Assembly: GCA_020746105.1 (NCBI GenBank)
Contig: CM036618.1
Location: 91,444,122 to 91,508,121, forward strand
Length of the DNA: 64,000 bases
From: Trogon surrucura
Taxonomy: Eukaryota > Chordata > Aves > Trogoniformes > Trogonidae
Direction: 5' to 3'
The notes beneath the pieces are model-generated. The model searched no databases. It saw only the letters and a program-made list of their open reading frames with translations, and was not told the DNA's origin. The position numbers and the translations under genes were made by a program. Each line of letters begins with the position of its first letter. The first letter of the stretch is position 1. Below, one piece after another: positions 1-13,725 of the stretch.

Positions 1-2324
1 TTCCTCTTAGCTCATTTCTCCAGCCTGTCACAGTCCCCCGGAATGGCACCAAAACCATCTGGTGTGTCAGCTACCCCTTCTGGTATTGTACCATCTGCAA
101 ACCTGCTGATAGTGCAGTCTGCCTTATTATCTAGGGCATTAATGAAGAAAAATCAGGTATTTGAAATGCTGCTAACTTTTATCCACTGCAAGTGCATTTT
201 CTCATTTGAGCATTTTATTTATGAATATCCTGTTTGAAGAACGTAAATCCAAATGACTCTGATTATTCAACTTTGTGGTTTAGGTGTTAACATAAAGCCA
301 TAAGATCAGTAAATGAATCATGACCCAATGAAGTTTGTAACAGAAAATTTCCAAGAAAGTAGTTTTGTTTTCAGGATGAAAACATTTAGAATAACACCAG
401 GACTTATTTTTGACTGAAGTTTCTCCACAGGAATGGTCTGTTTTCTAAAGAGAATTTTGTGGCTAAAGAAGAGAACAAACATACAAAAAAACCCCAAAGG
501 TTATATTAAAGGATACTCCTTAACACTGAAGTAAAACCTAGAAATGTTGGAAATAGGATGTTCCTAGACAAAGAAATACATACTTTATATATATATATAT
601 ATATAAAAGATGTATATAAAAATGAAAGCAATTGTATTTTTGCTTTCCATCCAGCACAAGCATAGCCTAGCTTTGGCAACTGCTGAATATTGTACATGTT
701 TTCATGCTATTATAGCTTCATTCTTTTGAAGCAAATGTGTGCAAAAGACAAGAGATGGATCTAAGATGGGGCAGTTGCAGCTTCATACGCAGACAAGCTT
801 GTAAAACCCTTCTGTGTAAGAGGCAGAACAGCGGCTAGAGTTTGCACAAGGCCAAGAGCTCCCATCCTCTTTCCTAGCAGTAAACAAGGCCCCAAAATGT
901 CTCTGGTAATGTCTCTGGTCTTCATTTCTGTCCTCTCACAATTGTCTTTTCTTTTTTGTCCCGTGCTTTCTAACACTTGTTATTGTGCTCAATTCTGGAT
1001 GAGAATGGGGTAAGATGTAGCTCTTGTTTGTTCCTTTTTGCGTTCACAGGCCGTGTTCCTGTTTGATTAGTGCTGTTTCCTTTTTCCTGTCCTTTGTTTA
1101 TTACTATAGCACATTTCCTGTTTATTGGTTTATAGTAACCAGACAAAAATACTGTTGTTTAGAACTTAGAGAGATCTCAGTCTTGGAAATGCTAGAGCTT
1201 CAACAACACAAAACATTTGAGTCTTACGCTCCTTCCTGATGTCTCGACTTCCTCCTCCTCACCACTCACCCCCTTACTTCCCAATTCTGCTCCCTGTGTC
1301 ATTGCACACCCCGTTTTTGCTTTTCACTCAGCTCAAACCCATTCAGTCACCCATCTTCTTATTTCTGGCAGTGGAAACTTAAGTATTTGGCAAGAAGGAG
1401 GGAAAAAACCACAGAAAGGGGCCATGGTGCAGACAGTGTAAACTTAAGCTTCACAGTGGCAAACCCTCTCATTCCAGCTTCACTGGTCAGAGAAACAAAG
1501 TTGGACGCTGCTCTCCATTGACAGGACATATGCAGAGAAAGCCAAACAAGTAAGTGAAACTGAGCCTATTGCTGGGCATCCACCAAAAGCTGGATTAAAA
1601 ATTCTAGATCTAAAAAAAGTAGAAATTTTGGTTTTGCTTCCTCACAAGGACATTTAGGGTTTACATTGTCAAGCTTCTTGCTATCATATTGAAGACTATT
1701 ACTTTTAAATTACTATTTTCCTTTTTAAGAAAAGCTCACATTCATATGTATCAGCCTGACAACAGCATCTGGAGCTTTACAAAAGCAGGACAATACAGAT
1801 AGTGCCCCAAATACCAGAAGATCCTACCAGGAGAGAGCAGTTTCTGCCTTTAGCACACTGGGATGCCACTGTTGACTCTGTGCCTGCAATTGCCACAAAT
1901 TTGATAAAAGTTTGGAAGCAAATTATCCTGTTTCCTTCATACATCAGCGCACCACACTAACATCCCCCAAATGTACACAGGCAAAGAAACTGGAAAACTG
2001 GGAAACTGGGACTGCCAGAGACATTATGTACAGCATTCAGGGCACAGTTGCATTAAGAATGAATGTAAATGTGCAGATCACACCTTCATACCTAGACCCA
2101 GTAGGACAGTACATTATAGGAAAATGAATGCATTTCTTCATGCTCGACATGAAGGTTATTTCTTCCATCCACAAGCAGCTTCACTGTGGGGTGCAGAGCC
2201 ACACATCAGCAAGCTGTGGCCTCCTGTCATCAGGAGTTCTTTGGTGACCAACAGCAAGTAGCTGCTTGCTACTGCTCTTCTGGCCCTAGCCATCACAGGC
2301 TGCTTCCCACTGCTGCAGAGCCAT
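1..2324. other. Non-coding unique sequence, no gene recognised
   Basis: This AT-rich stretch holds only short open frames (under 100 codons) with no recognisable domain. The only clear structure is a TA dinucleotide run near 586-605. A donor-like GTAAGT follows CAA near 1550, but no partner exon is evident. It is read as intergenic or intronic sequence. Confidence 0.6.
586..605. repeat. (TA)n microsatellite, 20 bp
   Basis: Uninterrupted TA alternation, seen directly. It is too short to suggest a function and is likely polymorphic in length. Confidence 0.9.
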
Positions 2325-2540
2325 GGAATCATAGAATGCTTTCAGTTGGAAGGGACCTTTAAAGGTCATCTAGTCCAACCTCCCTGCAGTGAGCAGGGAC
2401 ATCTTTAGGTCAGGTTGTTCAGAGCACCATCAAGCCTGACCTTGAATGTCCCCAGGGGTGGGGCTTCCACCACTTCTCTGGGCAACTTGTTGCAGTATTT
2501 CACCACACTCTAGAGAACTTCTTCCTCACCATACTAAAAG
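2325..2540 (-). mobile_element. CR1 LINE 3' fragment (5'-truncated)
   Basis: Read on the plus strand, the element opens with GGAATCATAGAATGC and continues through a TTGGAAGGGACC box, a CCAACCTCCCTGC box, and a stretch describing CCACCACTTCTCTGGGCAAC. This is the reverse complement of the conserved 3' end of avian CR1 non-LTR retrotransposons. About 215 bp remain, covering the 3' UTR and the very end of the element, with no ORF. CR1 insertions are typically 5'-truncated, which fits. The far edge (about 2540) is approximate, because similarity fades after CTTCTTCCTCACC. Decay of the terminal repeat suggests an old insertion. Confidence 0.93.
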
Positions 2541-5500
2541 AAACAGACTTACCCTTCCATGATGGCTTTTGTTATTCAAACATTCAAAGTCAGGTTGGAG
2601 AAGTTAACTGCTTGGAACCAATGTTTGCTGCAGGTCTATTATGAACATAAGTCACAGCAGAGCACAGAAAAAATGTTACTTAATTAATAACCTGACTCCA
2701 GCATGCAGAGATTTACAGTGACAAAACCAGCTGTAGCCTGCAATGTCATCTAACAAGTGAAGTTTTACAGTCTCTCCAGCTAATATTACTGAAAGTGTGT
2801 GAAGGTTAATAGACAGCATTGTCAAGCTTTGGTGCTTGTAAGTCACCTAAGTAACTTCAGTTAACCTTTCTGAAGAAGATTTCCATTTATGTGCCTATTA
2901 GCTAAGATAATGAAGCTAACTACTTAGGTGCCTAATTATGTGTCTAACTTGAGGTGTAAAATGCTGCCTTATATTCCTTGTCAGTGCTTATAATCAGGCA
3001 CTGAAAGAAGTGTGACTGAGATCCAGAGCACTGCATTCCTGTTACTTGACTGGGTGTTTGAGAGTAAAATAAAAAATATAATTGTGGGATAATAAATTCT
3101 TGCCTTGAGTGTTTTCATTTTCATAGACATTCTTGTCTTGAGTGTTTTCACAGGCATTGATTTCCCTCAGGTAAAAATATATGCACCAGAGTCACATTTG
3201 CATTTTTGTCTAAGTGTTGCCACCCTCGGCTTTCCAATAAGTTTTTATGCCTGTGTTTAATGATATGTAATTTGTAGCAAATTTTATGCTTCAAAAGAAA
3301 CACATAAAATTCTGTTTATTATCCAGTTCTTATTTGTCACTGAGTTCAGCTTGTCCCACCATGGCATTGAATAGTCATTTGCTAACGACTTAGACAGTAG
3401 ATAATCACTAGTTTGATCTCCAAGACTTAAAATAACTTAGGGTGGTTCTTGTGAGTTTTTGCATGTACAGGCATACCCTTCCTCTGCCCCCAACAAGCCA
3501 CAGTTAACCACAGAAAAATCTCCACGTATCTAAATACGATTTCTCCTTGCACAACAGCAGGAATGTGTCCTGAGTCACCCCAGCACGCTCTTTTTCTTTT
3601 TCTCTGGAACCATACAATTAGCATCTGTTTTTAGTACTTAGCGTTCAGACAGAATGGGATACAGAGAAGTCCCTGTTATTAGTTGTTGCTATGGACTAGT
3701 TGGTAGTAGTGTGCAAAATTGTAGCCAGCAGAAAGAACTACAGGGATCACACTTCCAAATACATTCCCACATTTTTTACCTGTTAGCCTTCTTTTCCCTA
3801 GGCAGAAATAAAGCCTTTCGAAGATGGAGAGTTAAGAGCCCCAGCAGAGGGCCAAGCAGTGCTCTGTCTGTAAGCTGTGACAGAGGGGAGAACAGAGAAG
3901 GTATAAGAAGAAATGATTATTTGTATGTTGTATCCCTGCACAGGTCTTTGGTCCACAGAAGAAGGGAACCCATCACCTCCACCCTAGCACAGATGGAACA
4001 CACTTCATGGAAAGGCTTGAGTTTATTTCTTTAGACGTTTCCTCTCCCTTCCCTCTTGTAATGCACCTAAGCAGAACACCACAAGCACTCTGAGCTACTC
4101 ATGTTTTTTGCTGTGTAGCTTGTGAACTCTTAACTGAGTAGTTTCTGAGGCTGCACAGAAGACATGGAGAAGGATGAGGAGAAAAGTAACATCTTAGGAA
4201 AAGGACAAGGATGCTCTCAGCCCTTTTTAAGGTCAGTAATTTGATGTTATCTGGGAAGGACTCAAACACAAGATACAGCTCTGACATTTCATCTAATTAT
4301 CACCTAAAGCTCAGGTCTTCTTGTGCTAGTTACGAATTGCAAAAATCAAATTTAACAGCTTCTACCACCATTCATGGGCTTGCAGCTTGGTTCTTTGAAG
4401 AAGTACAGCTCAGGTTGCTGAGGCATTTGTGTACCTCATTTCTTTACCAAATCAAGCACATTATGCAAGTGTTTCAGTAGGGAGACACAGTTAAAAACAT
4501 TCTGCAAACCAGTGTACCCCAGCTCAATAGCAGGTTCTTGGTGAGAGAGGTGGACAGTGAGTCATGCCCAGAAGTAATGCATGTCTAAATGCGGCTCTGA
4601 AAGGGAAGAGACATTAGTGGGGTGGGAAGCATGGAGCCAGATGCTACGCTTTGTCATCTTTGCCTCTACACTTTTTGGTTCCTTGGTGCTGCAAGCAGCC
4701 ACAGACATGTTAGCATTTCAGCCTTGATGCTGACAGGTCCTGGAGAAAAATCTGGATGTATGGATTGGCAAAAACCTGGCTGAAACCTGTAGGCCCGTTC
4801 ACACACCTAAAGTGGGGCATAATCTTATGATTCTGCAACGTGCACGAAGGAACAGGGAGAATCGTTCTTAAAAGTACGACCTTTCCCTTCACAACATCCA
4901 GTGCAAGAGTTTTCAACTATGCAACCACTATGGCCTTAACAATGCGCTGATGACAGCTGAGTTTACATTTTCTCTACTCTTCCAGTCAGATATAGCTGTG
5001 GTCTCATTGCAGCATTTTGCATAAGGATCGAATGAATGGTGATTTAACTTTACATATGCTCTTGCATATAACACTGCAGTTGTGCTAGTAATGACACATG
5101 AACAGTGACTCGGTTCTTTCTGGTTGATGCCTAAACCACAGATGCCCATATTCTCGAAATGTTTGCAGCCCCTGTGCATATTGCTTCAACTCCTCGCTCA
5201 CTGTTTAGTCAGCCATTTTGTCATTGGCTGCAAGGTTTGTCTGTGAAGCAAAATTTTCCCCACTCTGTTTCTGTCAAAGCAGCCAGAGAGGCAACGATAA
5301 ACAGCCCAACTTGTTACACACATTTTCATGAACAGAGAGCCAGAATGGCCTGTATTATACCAAGCGTTTGCTGGATCAAGGTAGGCGGAAGTGTTTGTGT
5401 ATTAAACAACACATCCTTTACAAGAGGATGAGCTATTTTGGTATCAAACTGCATTAGCAGTTAGACAAGATGGCTTGTCCGTGGTTTTCTGAACATTCAG

Positions 5501-6093
5501 CCCTGAAAATTGTGAAACAGCAATTCGAAACCTAATTACTTGGGGCTGTGCTTGGTCTATCTTGAACATATTTGCAAATTCACATAGTTTTCTGCATGTC
5601 TTCTGGCACAGACCCTGAAGTCCTAATGCCTATTGCTTTGTGAAAAGTGGGAGAAATCACAGTATTTTCTCTTTCCTTCAGTAGACTCCCTCCAAGGAGG
5701 TTGCTATGGCTTTCATATAAATAGTAGTGCATGATTTTATCATGTCACTGAGAAAGATGTTGCCTGTAAATTTTATGTCCCACATTTAAATTGTAGGTGT
5801 AACTTGTTCCAGTTTGCTGCTGAATTCCAAAGAAATGGTCTCGGAAACTGCACACTGGAGACTAAAGAGACTCAGCTCTAGTATATGCAGTGCATCTGGG
5901 GTTTTTCTCTTGCCGTATGGTTTGGCACTAGGCTGTAGGATTTGCCTGTTCTGGATTTGAGACTGGCCTCAGGATCTGATACTGTACTCCCATTGTGGGG
6001 TCCAGTCAGTGGGTATCAGTAGTACTCTACGGTTTATCCAGTGCCTTCAATGAAAGCTTTTTAAATCCAGCCAGTATTGCATAGCTGTAGTGA
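2541..6093. other. Non-coding unique sequence, no gene recognised
   Basis: No recognisable gene or repeat was seen. The longest frame (3654-4034, 126 codons, plus) has no domain, no supporting splice sites and an unremarkable composition, so it is treated as chance. A moderate donor (CAAG then GTAGGC) occurs near 5380. The final 100 bases lead directly into the GC-rich avian repeat. Confidence 0.55.
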
Positions 6094-7275
6094 TGTGACA
6101 CTGGCCAGAGGCCAGGTGTTCAGCCACTCTATCACTCCCCTTTCTCAACTAGACAGGGGAGAGAAAATATAATGAAGGGCTTACAGGTTGAGATGAGGAC
6201 AGGGAGGTCACTCACCAGGGCCAAAACAGACTCTTCTTGGGGAAATTAATTGAATTTGTTACCAATAAAATTAGAGAAGAGCAATGAGAAATTAAACCAA
6301 ATCTTGAAAGTGACGGCTTCCACCCACCCCTCCTTCTTCCCAGGCTTAACTTAACTCATGATTCCTCCACCTCCTCTGCCCAAGAGGTGCAGGGGGACAG
6401 GGAATGGGGGTTGTGGTCAGTTCATTAGGTGTCTTTGCCTCTCCTTCTTTGTCAGGGAGAGGACTTCTCACTCTTGCCCTGCTCCAGCGTGGAGTCTCTC
6501 TCATGGGAGACTGTTCTTCACAAGCTTTCCCCAACGTGAATCTTTCCCATGAGGTGCAGTTCTCAGGAGCAGACTGCTGTAGTGTGAGTCCCCCGTAGGG
6601 TCACAAGTCCAACCAGCAAACCTGCAGCAGCTTGGGTCCCTTTCTTCACAGGTCCACAGGTCCTGCCAGGAGCCTACTGCAGCATGAGCTTTCCATAGGG
6701 TCACAGTCTCCTTCAGGCATCCACCTGCTCTGGTGTGGGGTCCTCCACAGGCTGCAGGTGGACTTTTGCTCCACCGTCATCTCTGTGGGCTGCAGGGGGA
6801 CAGCCTGTCTCACCATGATCTTCACCACGACTCGGGAATCTCTGCTCCAGTGCCTGTAGCACATCCTCCCCCCCTTCTTCACTGACCTTGGCATCTGCAT
6901 GTATGCTCATTGCTCTCTCTCCAAGTGCCATAGGTTTTTTTTACCCTGCTTCTTAAATATATTATTGCAGTGGCGTTACCAGTATAAGCTCAGCCTTGGC
7001 CAGTGGCGGGTCTCTCTTTGGAGCCAGCTGGCATTGGCTTTACCAGACCTAGGGGAAGCTTCTAGCAGCTTCTTGAAGAAGCCACCCCTACAGCCTCCCT
7101 GCTACCAAAACCTGAACGTGCAAACCCAATAACAACTGAAATGCAGAGTAACAGGAATATTTCAGCTGTCTTGGAGCCCGTAATGTGGTGGCTTTTATGC
7201 TGCAGATAGGACATGGCACTGCAGATAGATACGCACATCACAAGAAGTAATTGTAATCCCAGTTGCAATACCAGC
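6094..7275 (-). repeat. Avian GC-rich interspersed repeat, possibly LTR/ERV-related
   Basis: This block is much richer in G and C than its flanks and matches, from memory, a repeat found very widely in bird genomes. Landmarks on the plus strand are an AGGGAGGTCACTCACCAG segment near 6205, GGGAATGGGGGTTGTGGTCAG near 6400, and GAGCCAGCTGGCATTGGCTTTACC near 7021, followed by GGGGAAGCTTCTAGCAGCTTC near 7050. Between 6480 and 6850 it is built of degenerate units of roughly 40-70 bp of the form CTCCAGCGTGG-GTCC...CA(C/T)GGG...TCACAG. The minus strand contains short broken frames, including one over 7062-7268 with residues SICSAMSYLQHKSHH; such frames are often mis-annotated as bird proteins. The element class is uncertain. 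The left edge is TGTGACACTGGCC, which would suit an LTR-type terminus, but no target duplication was confirmed. Edges are approximate. Confidence 0.75.
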
Positions 7276-8615
7276 AGTCTCAGTATGGTTGGGACTCATT
7301 TCATTTAGGATTTCAAAGGATTCAATCCTCATGATTGTCAATAAAATGGATCCTCTATCTACTACAGACATGGCCCAACTTCAAAACTGTTTGTATTAAG
7401 GTAATTTTGTTAGCCCATTTATCTGAAGAATCCTCCTTGGAGAAGCTTGACATAGCAAAACTACAAGCAACTATCAATTATTTGGGTGGTTCAGAAGAGC
7501 ATTGTTACCAAGAAAAAGCTTAGTGTTGACCCTGCTAATTAATAGCCATCTTTCTAAAGATCAAAGAATGGAACCTGATCAAGAACAGATGCTGTTATGT
7601 ATGGCTATTTACATTTTCCTGTCTGATGTCCTAACATGCTTTTAATGATTTATGTCCCTATTGCAAAGGGTAATTCCATGGTTTTATGAAAGAAAATCGA
7701 TGTGTCTGTTCTTGGCAAATGACTGCATACCTAAGATTGTGCTGTCTTTGATCTGTACATGGAATTTTCCCCAGTGTTAACAGGAATTGCATACAACGGG
7801 TATGGCCACAGTCCAGGAAGAAAAAAATCCTGCTGTCCTTGAGGAGCTTTTCCTGGGAAGCCGGAGGACACCAATGATACTCCACTGGGCAAATGGGCTG
7901 CAGGACTCAGGTGTAAAGACTGGAGAGCGCTTGTAACACAGAGGCTTCCATCTTTCCCCTCCTGCAAGGGTTAAGTTGCAGACATTTGCGTGGTATGTCC
8001 CTACTTTTCCTGTTTGGGTCTCTACAGAGAAATCTGCTATTCCAGATGCTTCAGGACAGTAGGTGTTGTTGGTAACTCAGGCTGGATAGATGGTATGCCC
8101 AAGCAGTAAGACTCTCTTATCACTGTGTTTATGTCACTAATCCAAGTTCAGGCACCCATTAAGGAAAGGTAAACTCTGCTTAATCCAAAACTGGACAAAA
8201 CCTCTGGGTTGGTGAAATCTAATGGTATTGAGCTCATTTTCTGTTTAGAGAAACTGAAAATAATGGTCACAGATTTATTTTTAAAATATATGACAAATAG
8301 CTCAGAGAGAAGGCAGAAAGATGACAGAAATTATAGCAGGGGAGTAGGTGGGAGAGAGCAGATGGGGAGAGAGGAAAAATCTCTTACTCTAAGTGAGATT
8401 TTATGTGCATGCATATCCTGTATATAGGCCACCCACCCATGACGCATGGATTTTGGAAGGGTGTTATTCTACCCCTTATACATAGCACTGGCTTTCCCTG
8501 TAACTAGGAAAACATTTATTTTAAAAATTGAATCAACCCTGACTAAAACATGGGTTTCAGTTACAGGAAGAATAGGTTCATGAACTCCAGTTAGAATTCT
8601 GAACCCTGCCATGTT

Positions 8616-8632
8616 AAAAAAAAAAAAAAAAA
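8616..8632. repeat. A17 homopolymer
   Basis: Seventeen consecutive A residues. No retrotransposon body was recognised immediately upstream, so this is listed only as a simple repeat. Confidence 0.9.
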
Positions 8633-8677
8633 TCACATATTTGCAAAACTCTCAAGCTCCAGGAAGCTTACCTCTCT

Positions 8678-8700
8678 CTGGATCTACCTAGTAGATCCAG
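8678..8700. repeat. Perfect 10-bp inverted repeat with 3-nt loop
   Basis: The arms CTGGATCTAC and GTAGATCCAG flank the loop CTA. The inner CTACCTAGTA recurs directly at 8704-8713, so an inverted and a direct repeat overlap. No function is assigned. Confidence 0.85.
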
Positions 8701-11700
8701 AAACTACCTAGTAAGGGGTTTCAAACTGTGTATGAGGCAAAATAGCTACTAATACTATTAACCAATAGAACAAGAAGAAAAAAAAGGGAAAATCGGTACT
8801 GTGACTGTCCCAGGTAATAGAGCTACATCGTTCTTCTGCACTAAGGCAGTAGCATAGCATCCAAAAACTTACTGTATTCTAGACAACTATTAATGGTAAA
8901 CTGGGACACGTTTGAGTCTTGCAAAGTGGGATTAAGAAAGCTCTTCCATTCCTTCTGTCCCTTTGCAATCCCTAAGAATTGAGATCCGTAGTTCTGGTGC
9001 ACTTACCTCTCCCTGCTTCCCCATAAATGAAAGGTTTTGGCAAGCAGCACAACCTCACTGGCCACTACTGAACATCTGCAACAGCTGGGGCATTGTGTGA
9101 ACTCACGGGACACTTGGGGAAGACTTCTGTCTCTTCAGGAGCTCTTGGTGGCCTTACCCTGAAAGGGCAAACAATGTTAACAAAATAGTCTCCAGATACG
9201 GAAGTGGGCATATGTCTTCCTTATGGGTATCTGTGACCTTGACAGTACTTTTTTCCATACCATTGTTTGCAATGTTTTTCCTACCGAGTATAGCTATTCT
9301 AGCAACATGCTCTTGCTTCTATTACGTATGCATGGCAGTTCTCAGAACGAGGTGGTGGCGGATTCATGAGAGAGGAAGAGGTTCGTAGAAACATTTTACC
9401 TCTGTTGGACATTTTGCAGCTTTCTGGAGATCCATATCTACATAACCAATGGCTATTAAACATTGTATGGATTAAGTTTCAATATAAACCAAAAAAATAA
9501 GCATCATTTTGGTCTCGTAGCACTTCTGCATCACTACAGTCTCACAGATTCAAAGCCCTGAGTGACTTGAGCTGTAAATGGAATCAAACCTGTTACTTCA
9601 AGTCTATATAAATTGACAGATAGGGTTAATAACTCTGATTTTCAGGCAATTAATCTGGATTACACCTGAGAATAAGTAAGAATAAGAAGTCTTGCCCACT
9701 GTATCTTGAACTTCCATTTTTCATAAAGGGGTTTTTTTAGCTTTCCCTAAACCCTGAGTTACAGCTTTTGACAAGTTCACTCTTCCACCTCTTACCTGCC
9801 CAGAGTCATTCAGTGCACAGAGCTTGACAATATATTGCTTTAACTAGGACATGAGCACGCAAGAGTTCAGCTAGTCACATCTGAGAATATCTGGCATTTG
9901 GGGCACAGCTTTCAGTATTATTTGTGCCTATGAATTCAAACATACTGCTGTGAATTCAGCAGCTGTGGCTTCCCTGCATAGTGAGACCCATCTCCTGCAT
10001 ATACAGAAGCACCTCGGGAGGTTTGCCATGTTCAAGAACAAGGCTGTTCTGTTTGTTGAGGATGTTTATGTGACCAGATATACTCTCCTGAACAGTACTT
10101 GAAAAATATCTGTGGCATGTGCTTCATCCCAACCACTCATTCCCTTTCCTTGACCTGCCCTTTGTGGAGAGCATGGAATGTTAAACATTTCTTGTTGGTC
10201 TGCCCAGCCTCTGCTTTATTTACACTTACTCTCCCATTCCCTTATGCTGGGGCACCTTTCAGGATATTTTCTTTCCTGCTTAATGTAATGGAGTGCTCAT
10301 AGGGCCAGATTCTTCAGCAGTAGGGAAGTGAACCTTGGTTATTAACACTAGAGTCTGTACCCACTGTGTACGGATTCAGAGGTAAAAAGTAGTAAAAAAA
10401 AAAATAATTAAATAATGCTTTGTGACTTGCTGAGTGACACATCCCTTTTCCTGCTGCTCTGAGAAGTATTTTTAAAACAGTAGGCAAAAATCTGTTCTGC
10501 TAAAACACTTCTCGATGTAAACAAGCTTCGGGCTCTTGAAACCAACTAGTTCAGTAATCACAGAACAGTCTCTGCTACATTTAGCAGAGATTACATAGCA
10601 AAGAACAGTTCTTATAGCAGAACAGCCAAGAGCCTGCACTTTCAGTCTAACTAGTTTACAAATTTTATTTTAAACTATTATAGCAAAACTAAACTGTCTG
10701 GACACTGACTTAAATCAGCCAGGTTTATTCCAGTTTCAGTAAGGCCCCTCAGAAGGTGCTTTAAAAAAACAAGAACAAAATTTAAAAAAAACCAATCCAA
10801 ACAAACAAACAACTCTGTGCCACTTTCTGCATCAAATTTGCCTGTAGGTAATCTTGTAAATATGTGAGATAGGTTAAGAATTGAGGGAAGCTGATAGACA
10901 GGAAACAGCATAGTGTTTATCAGCCAGAAATTCCCAGCTGAGTAAGGATTCAGCTCTTCTTGCAGGCTTCAGCTATTGCCTCACAATTCAGCTACTTTCA
11001 AAGCTGAATGTCACCTTATTTCACCTCTTTGTGAGGTGGTGTAATGCCAGAGCTGCCATATATGTTGTTTATTTCCAATTTCAAATACTATATATTTTAA
11101 AATCAACTATCGTCTTTCCTTCTTCTGAATTATCCTTTGCATTAAGAGCAAAGGAAAGAGGAAAGCTGTTTTCAGCAATGAGGTTGCAATATAGTAATTT
11201 TAAAGGACAATCCACAGAAAAGTGTGGAGAAGCTTCCAAGTGTTTTAAAAAGCACTTTTCTCATCGTAAGTGATGTTAGATGTGAGCTCCAGTAAGCCCA
11301 CCTTGCTGGTCTCTCATATATAATGTGCAAGATCAAAAATACTGGTGCTGTATGGATCATAATCCCACCTAAATTATATCTGAAAGTTCCTACTCACAAG
11401 TCTAAAACATTATTAATGCATTGCTGTTAGTGGACTAGGTTCTGCTATCCTTATTTATTTTGAATAGAGCTTGCAGACAAAAGCAATCATATTGGAAGCA
11501 AGTAGCTAACTGATGTAGGAGCAGGGATAGAAAAGGGGCCTCGCTTTGTCTCTGCTGAGTACAAATTAAGGACTTGAAGTATTAAGAAGTCTTTAGCCCA
11601 GCCCCTTGTCAGTATTAAACATTATGTGTGCCACTAACTTTACAGAGTCTCAAACATTACTTTCTTATTATAAGACCTTGGCCCAAATGTTGAAAAGTGC

Positions 11701-13725
11701 ATAGGAAGTACAGCTGCTTCTGCATGACGCGATGCACAGAACCTGTTAAAAATGCTGACCTTCCAGCCACGATAAGACTAGTTCAATACCCAAAGATGCA
11801 GCTTTTGCAAGTGTAGTGTTTAGCTGTGGAATTAAAATCCATCTCAGGTCCTAAGACTCACAATTGTATTTACTAGCTTGGTAACAGTGACACCAGAAAG
11901 AGGCGAACATGCCACTGTCACAGTAGCTTCGAATGGTCAGGGCTAAAATCCTGCCTGTCTGCTTCGAGTCGTCATGAGGTTTGGATCCAGCTGCCGACTA
12001 CCTGCTGAGCTCTGACCTGAGCTTGAGCACAGTTAAGTCTGTACCTTAAACCTTAATTGAGTCTTGGTATGTTTCTGAGTGATAAGGGGGACATTTGCCT
12101 GCAGTGAGAGATGCAAAGCAGATCCATAGATTCCTCTTCCTTTAATCTACAGAGCAGGATAAAAAGGATCTTGACAGTGGCAAAGGGCTGCACAGTTAAT
12201 TCATTCATGCGTGCCAGAGAAGAGCCTGAAGGTTTTGTGGTGAGGAATAGAAACAGTCTGAAAGATCTCGCCAAAAAATTGTGCCATCGTATTTTTACTC
12301 CCTGTTGAACAGATGATAACAACATTTCTCATCAATAAAGCCATTATTCATTATCTCAGCAATCTGATGAAAGGATTCTTTGGGGACATCTAAGGATAAC
12401 TTTTTTCCCAAGGATTTATTTGGGGAGAGAGTAGGAACTCCATGCAAAAGCCTATGTTCAAAGTGCTCGGATTCCTTGTGGTTTCTCGTCTTCCCAGAGG
12501 TAAGCTCATAAGAGAAAAAATGTGCAGCAATCTTTAATGTCATTGCATGAGTGTACTGTAAAATGATCAGAGAGATTTACTCACTAAATGCCAAGAAGTT
12601 TATTTAAGGTAAAGCTCTGCCCTGCATGGAGGTATGAGGCAATGGTGGGGTTGTAGGAAAGCAGCACCCATCACGTGAGTAAGACAGAAGAGCAATCCCA
12701 GCACCACTTCCTTCTCTGCAGTAAGGTGAACACGGAAGAGGAGAAGGTCACCAAGGAGGTTATGGAAGCAACCTAGGATGTGGGAATTGGGGATTTAAGC
12801 CGTACTGTGTCATCAGCTTCTTTGGTGACCTGGGGTAAATCATTTAGCTAACTTACGTATTAATCCTAAACTGATCCCAAGTGTATGATGTAGATCCATG
12901 GATCTATATCACACCTTCCTGAACCTTCTTTATGTTATCACGGGATGCTCTTTACCAAGGGCCTCTGAAACGGTTACGTGGAGCCTCATTACTGTCCGCT
13001 TCTCCTCTTTCCAGCATTCCGCCCTCCTGTATCAATTGATGCAAGCCATCACGAGGCACGCTACCATTATGAACTGTGTGTATTTACTATGTGTCCAAAC
13101 CTGGGGAGAATTACTGGTGCCTGGATGAGTGCTCTGCACCCATCAAGGCTGGTGGTGGAAGTCAGGGTAATGCCACCTCCACACCCAAAAGAGTGTACTA
13201 ATGGATTACGAGTGCAAAGGCAGCCCTAATGGAGGGGAGCAGGAGAGCAGAGTCGAATGGCAACACAGAAAGCAATGCTGAGTGGAGAAAAAGTCTCTCA
13301 CTCTCCACCTCAGGCATGAGAAGGTGTACCCCTGGCAGGGTGGCTCCTGTTGCTGTCCCAAGAGCAGGGCTCTCGTCCCAGCCTTGAACAGGCCTTGGAG
13401 CTACTTCATGCCAGCAGCTCCATGCAGCAAGACAATGTCTTTTGAACCCACAGCCAGAAGGGAAAGAGTAACTTAAAGACGGATGAGGTAATGATACGGG
13501 ATAGAGATTTAATTGGCATTATCATGTGTTAGGATTCTCACACCTCCTGTTGTCCATGCTGAGAGCCTGGGAGAAGAGTGTTTTCAGTTGCATAGCTGAT
13601 GAAAGAAACTAAAATAAGAACTGGAGGGTGGAGGAAAAAAATCCAGGCAGACCCAATTCTCCCCACTCCTGTCTAAATCAGGTAGCAGATGAAGGCTTGC
13701 ATGGAGTGGGGAATCTTGCTGCTTA

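Larger units (their letters stand above)
7276..13725. other. Non-coding unique sequence, no gene recognised
   Basis: AT-rich sequence with only short, unrecognised frames. It contains an A17 run at 8616-8632 and a small perfect hairpin at 8678-8700. Minus-strand donor-like sites (GAG then GTAAGT, read on the complement near 9007; CAG then GTAAGA near 9796) are present without evident exons. Confidence 0.55.

Noticed and set aside
3654-4034. 126-codon plus-strand frame as a gene
   Set aside because: No domain, no splice support, and a length not far outside chance for the number of frames in the window.
6646-6931. Minus-strand frames at 6646-6900 and 6713-6931 as genes
   Set aside because: They lie inside the GC-rich interspersed repeat; equivalent frames occur in many repeat copies and are not single-copy genes.
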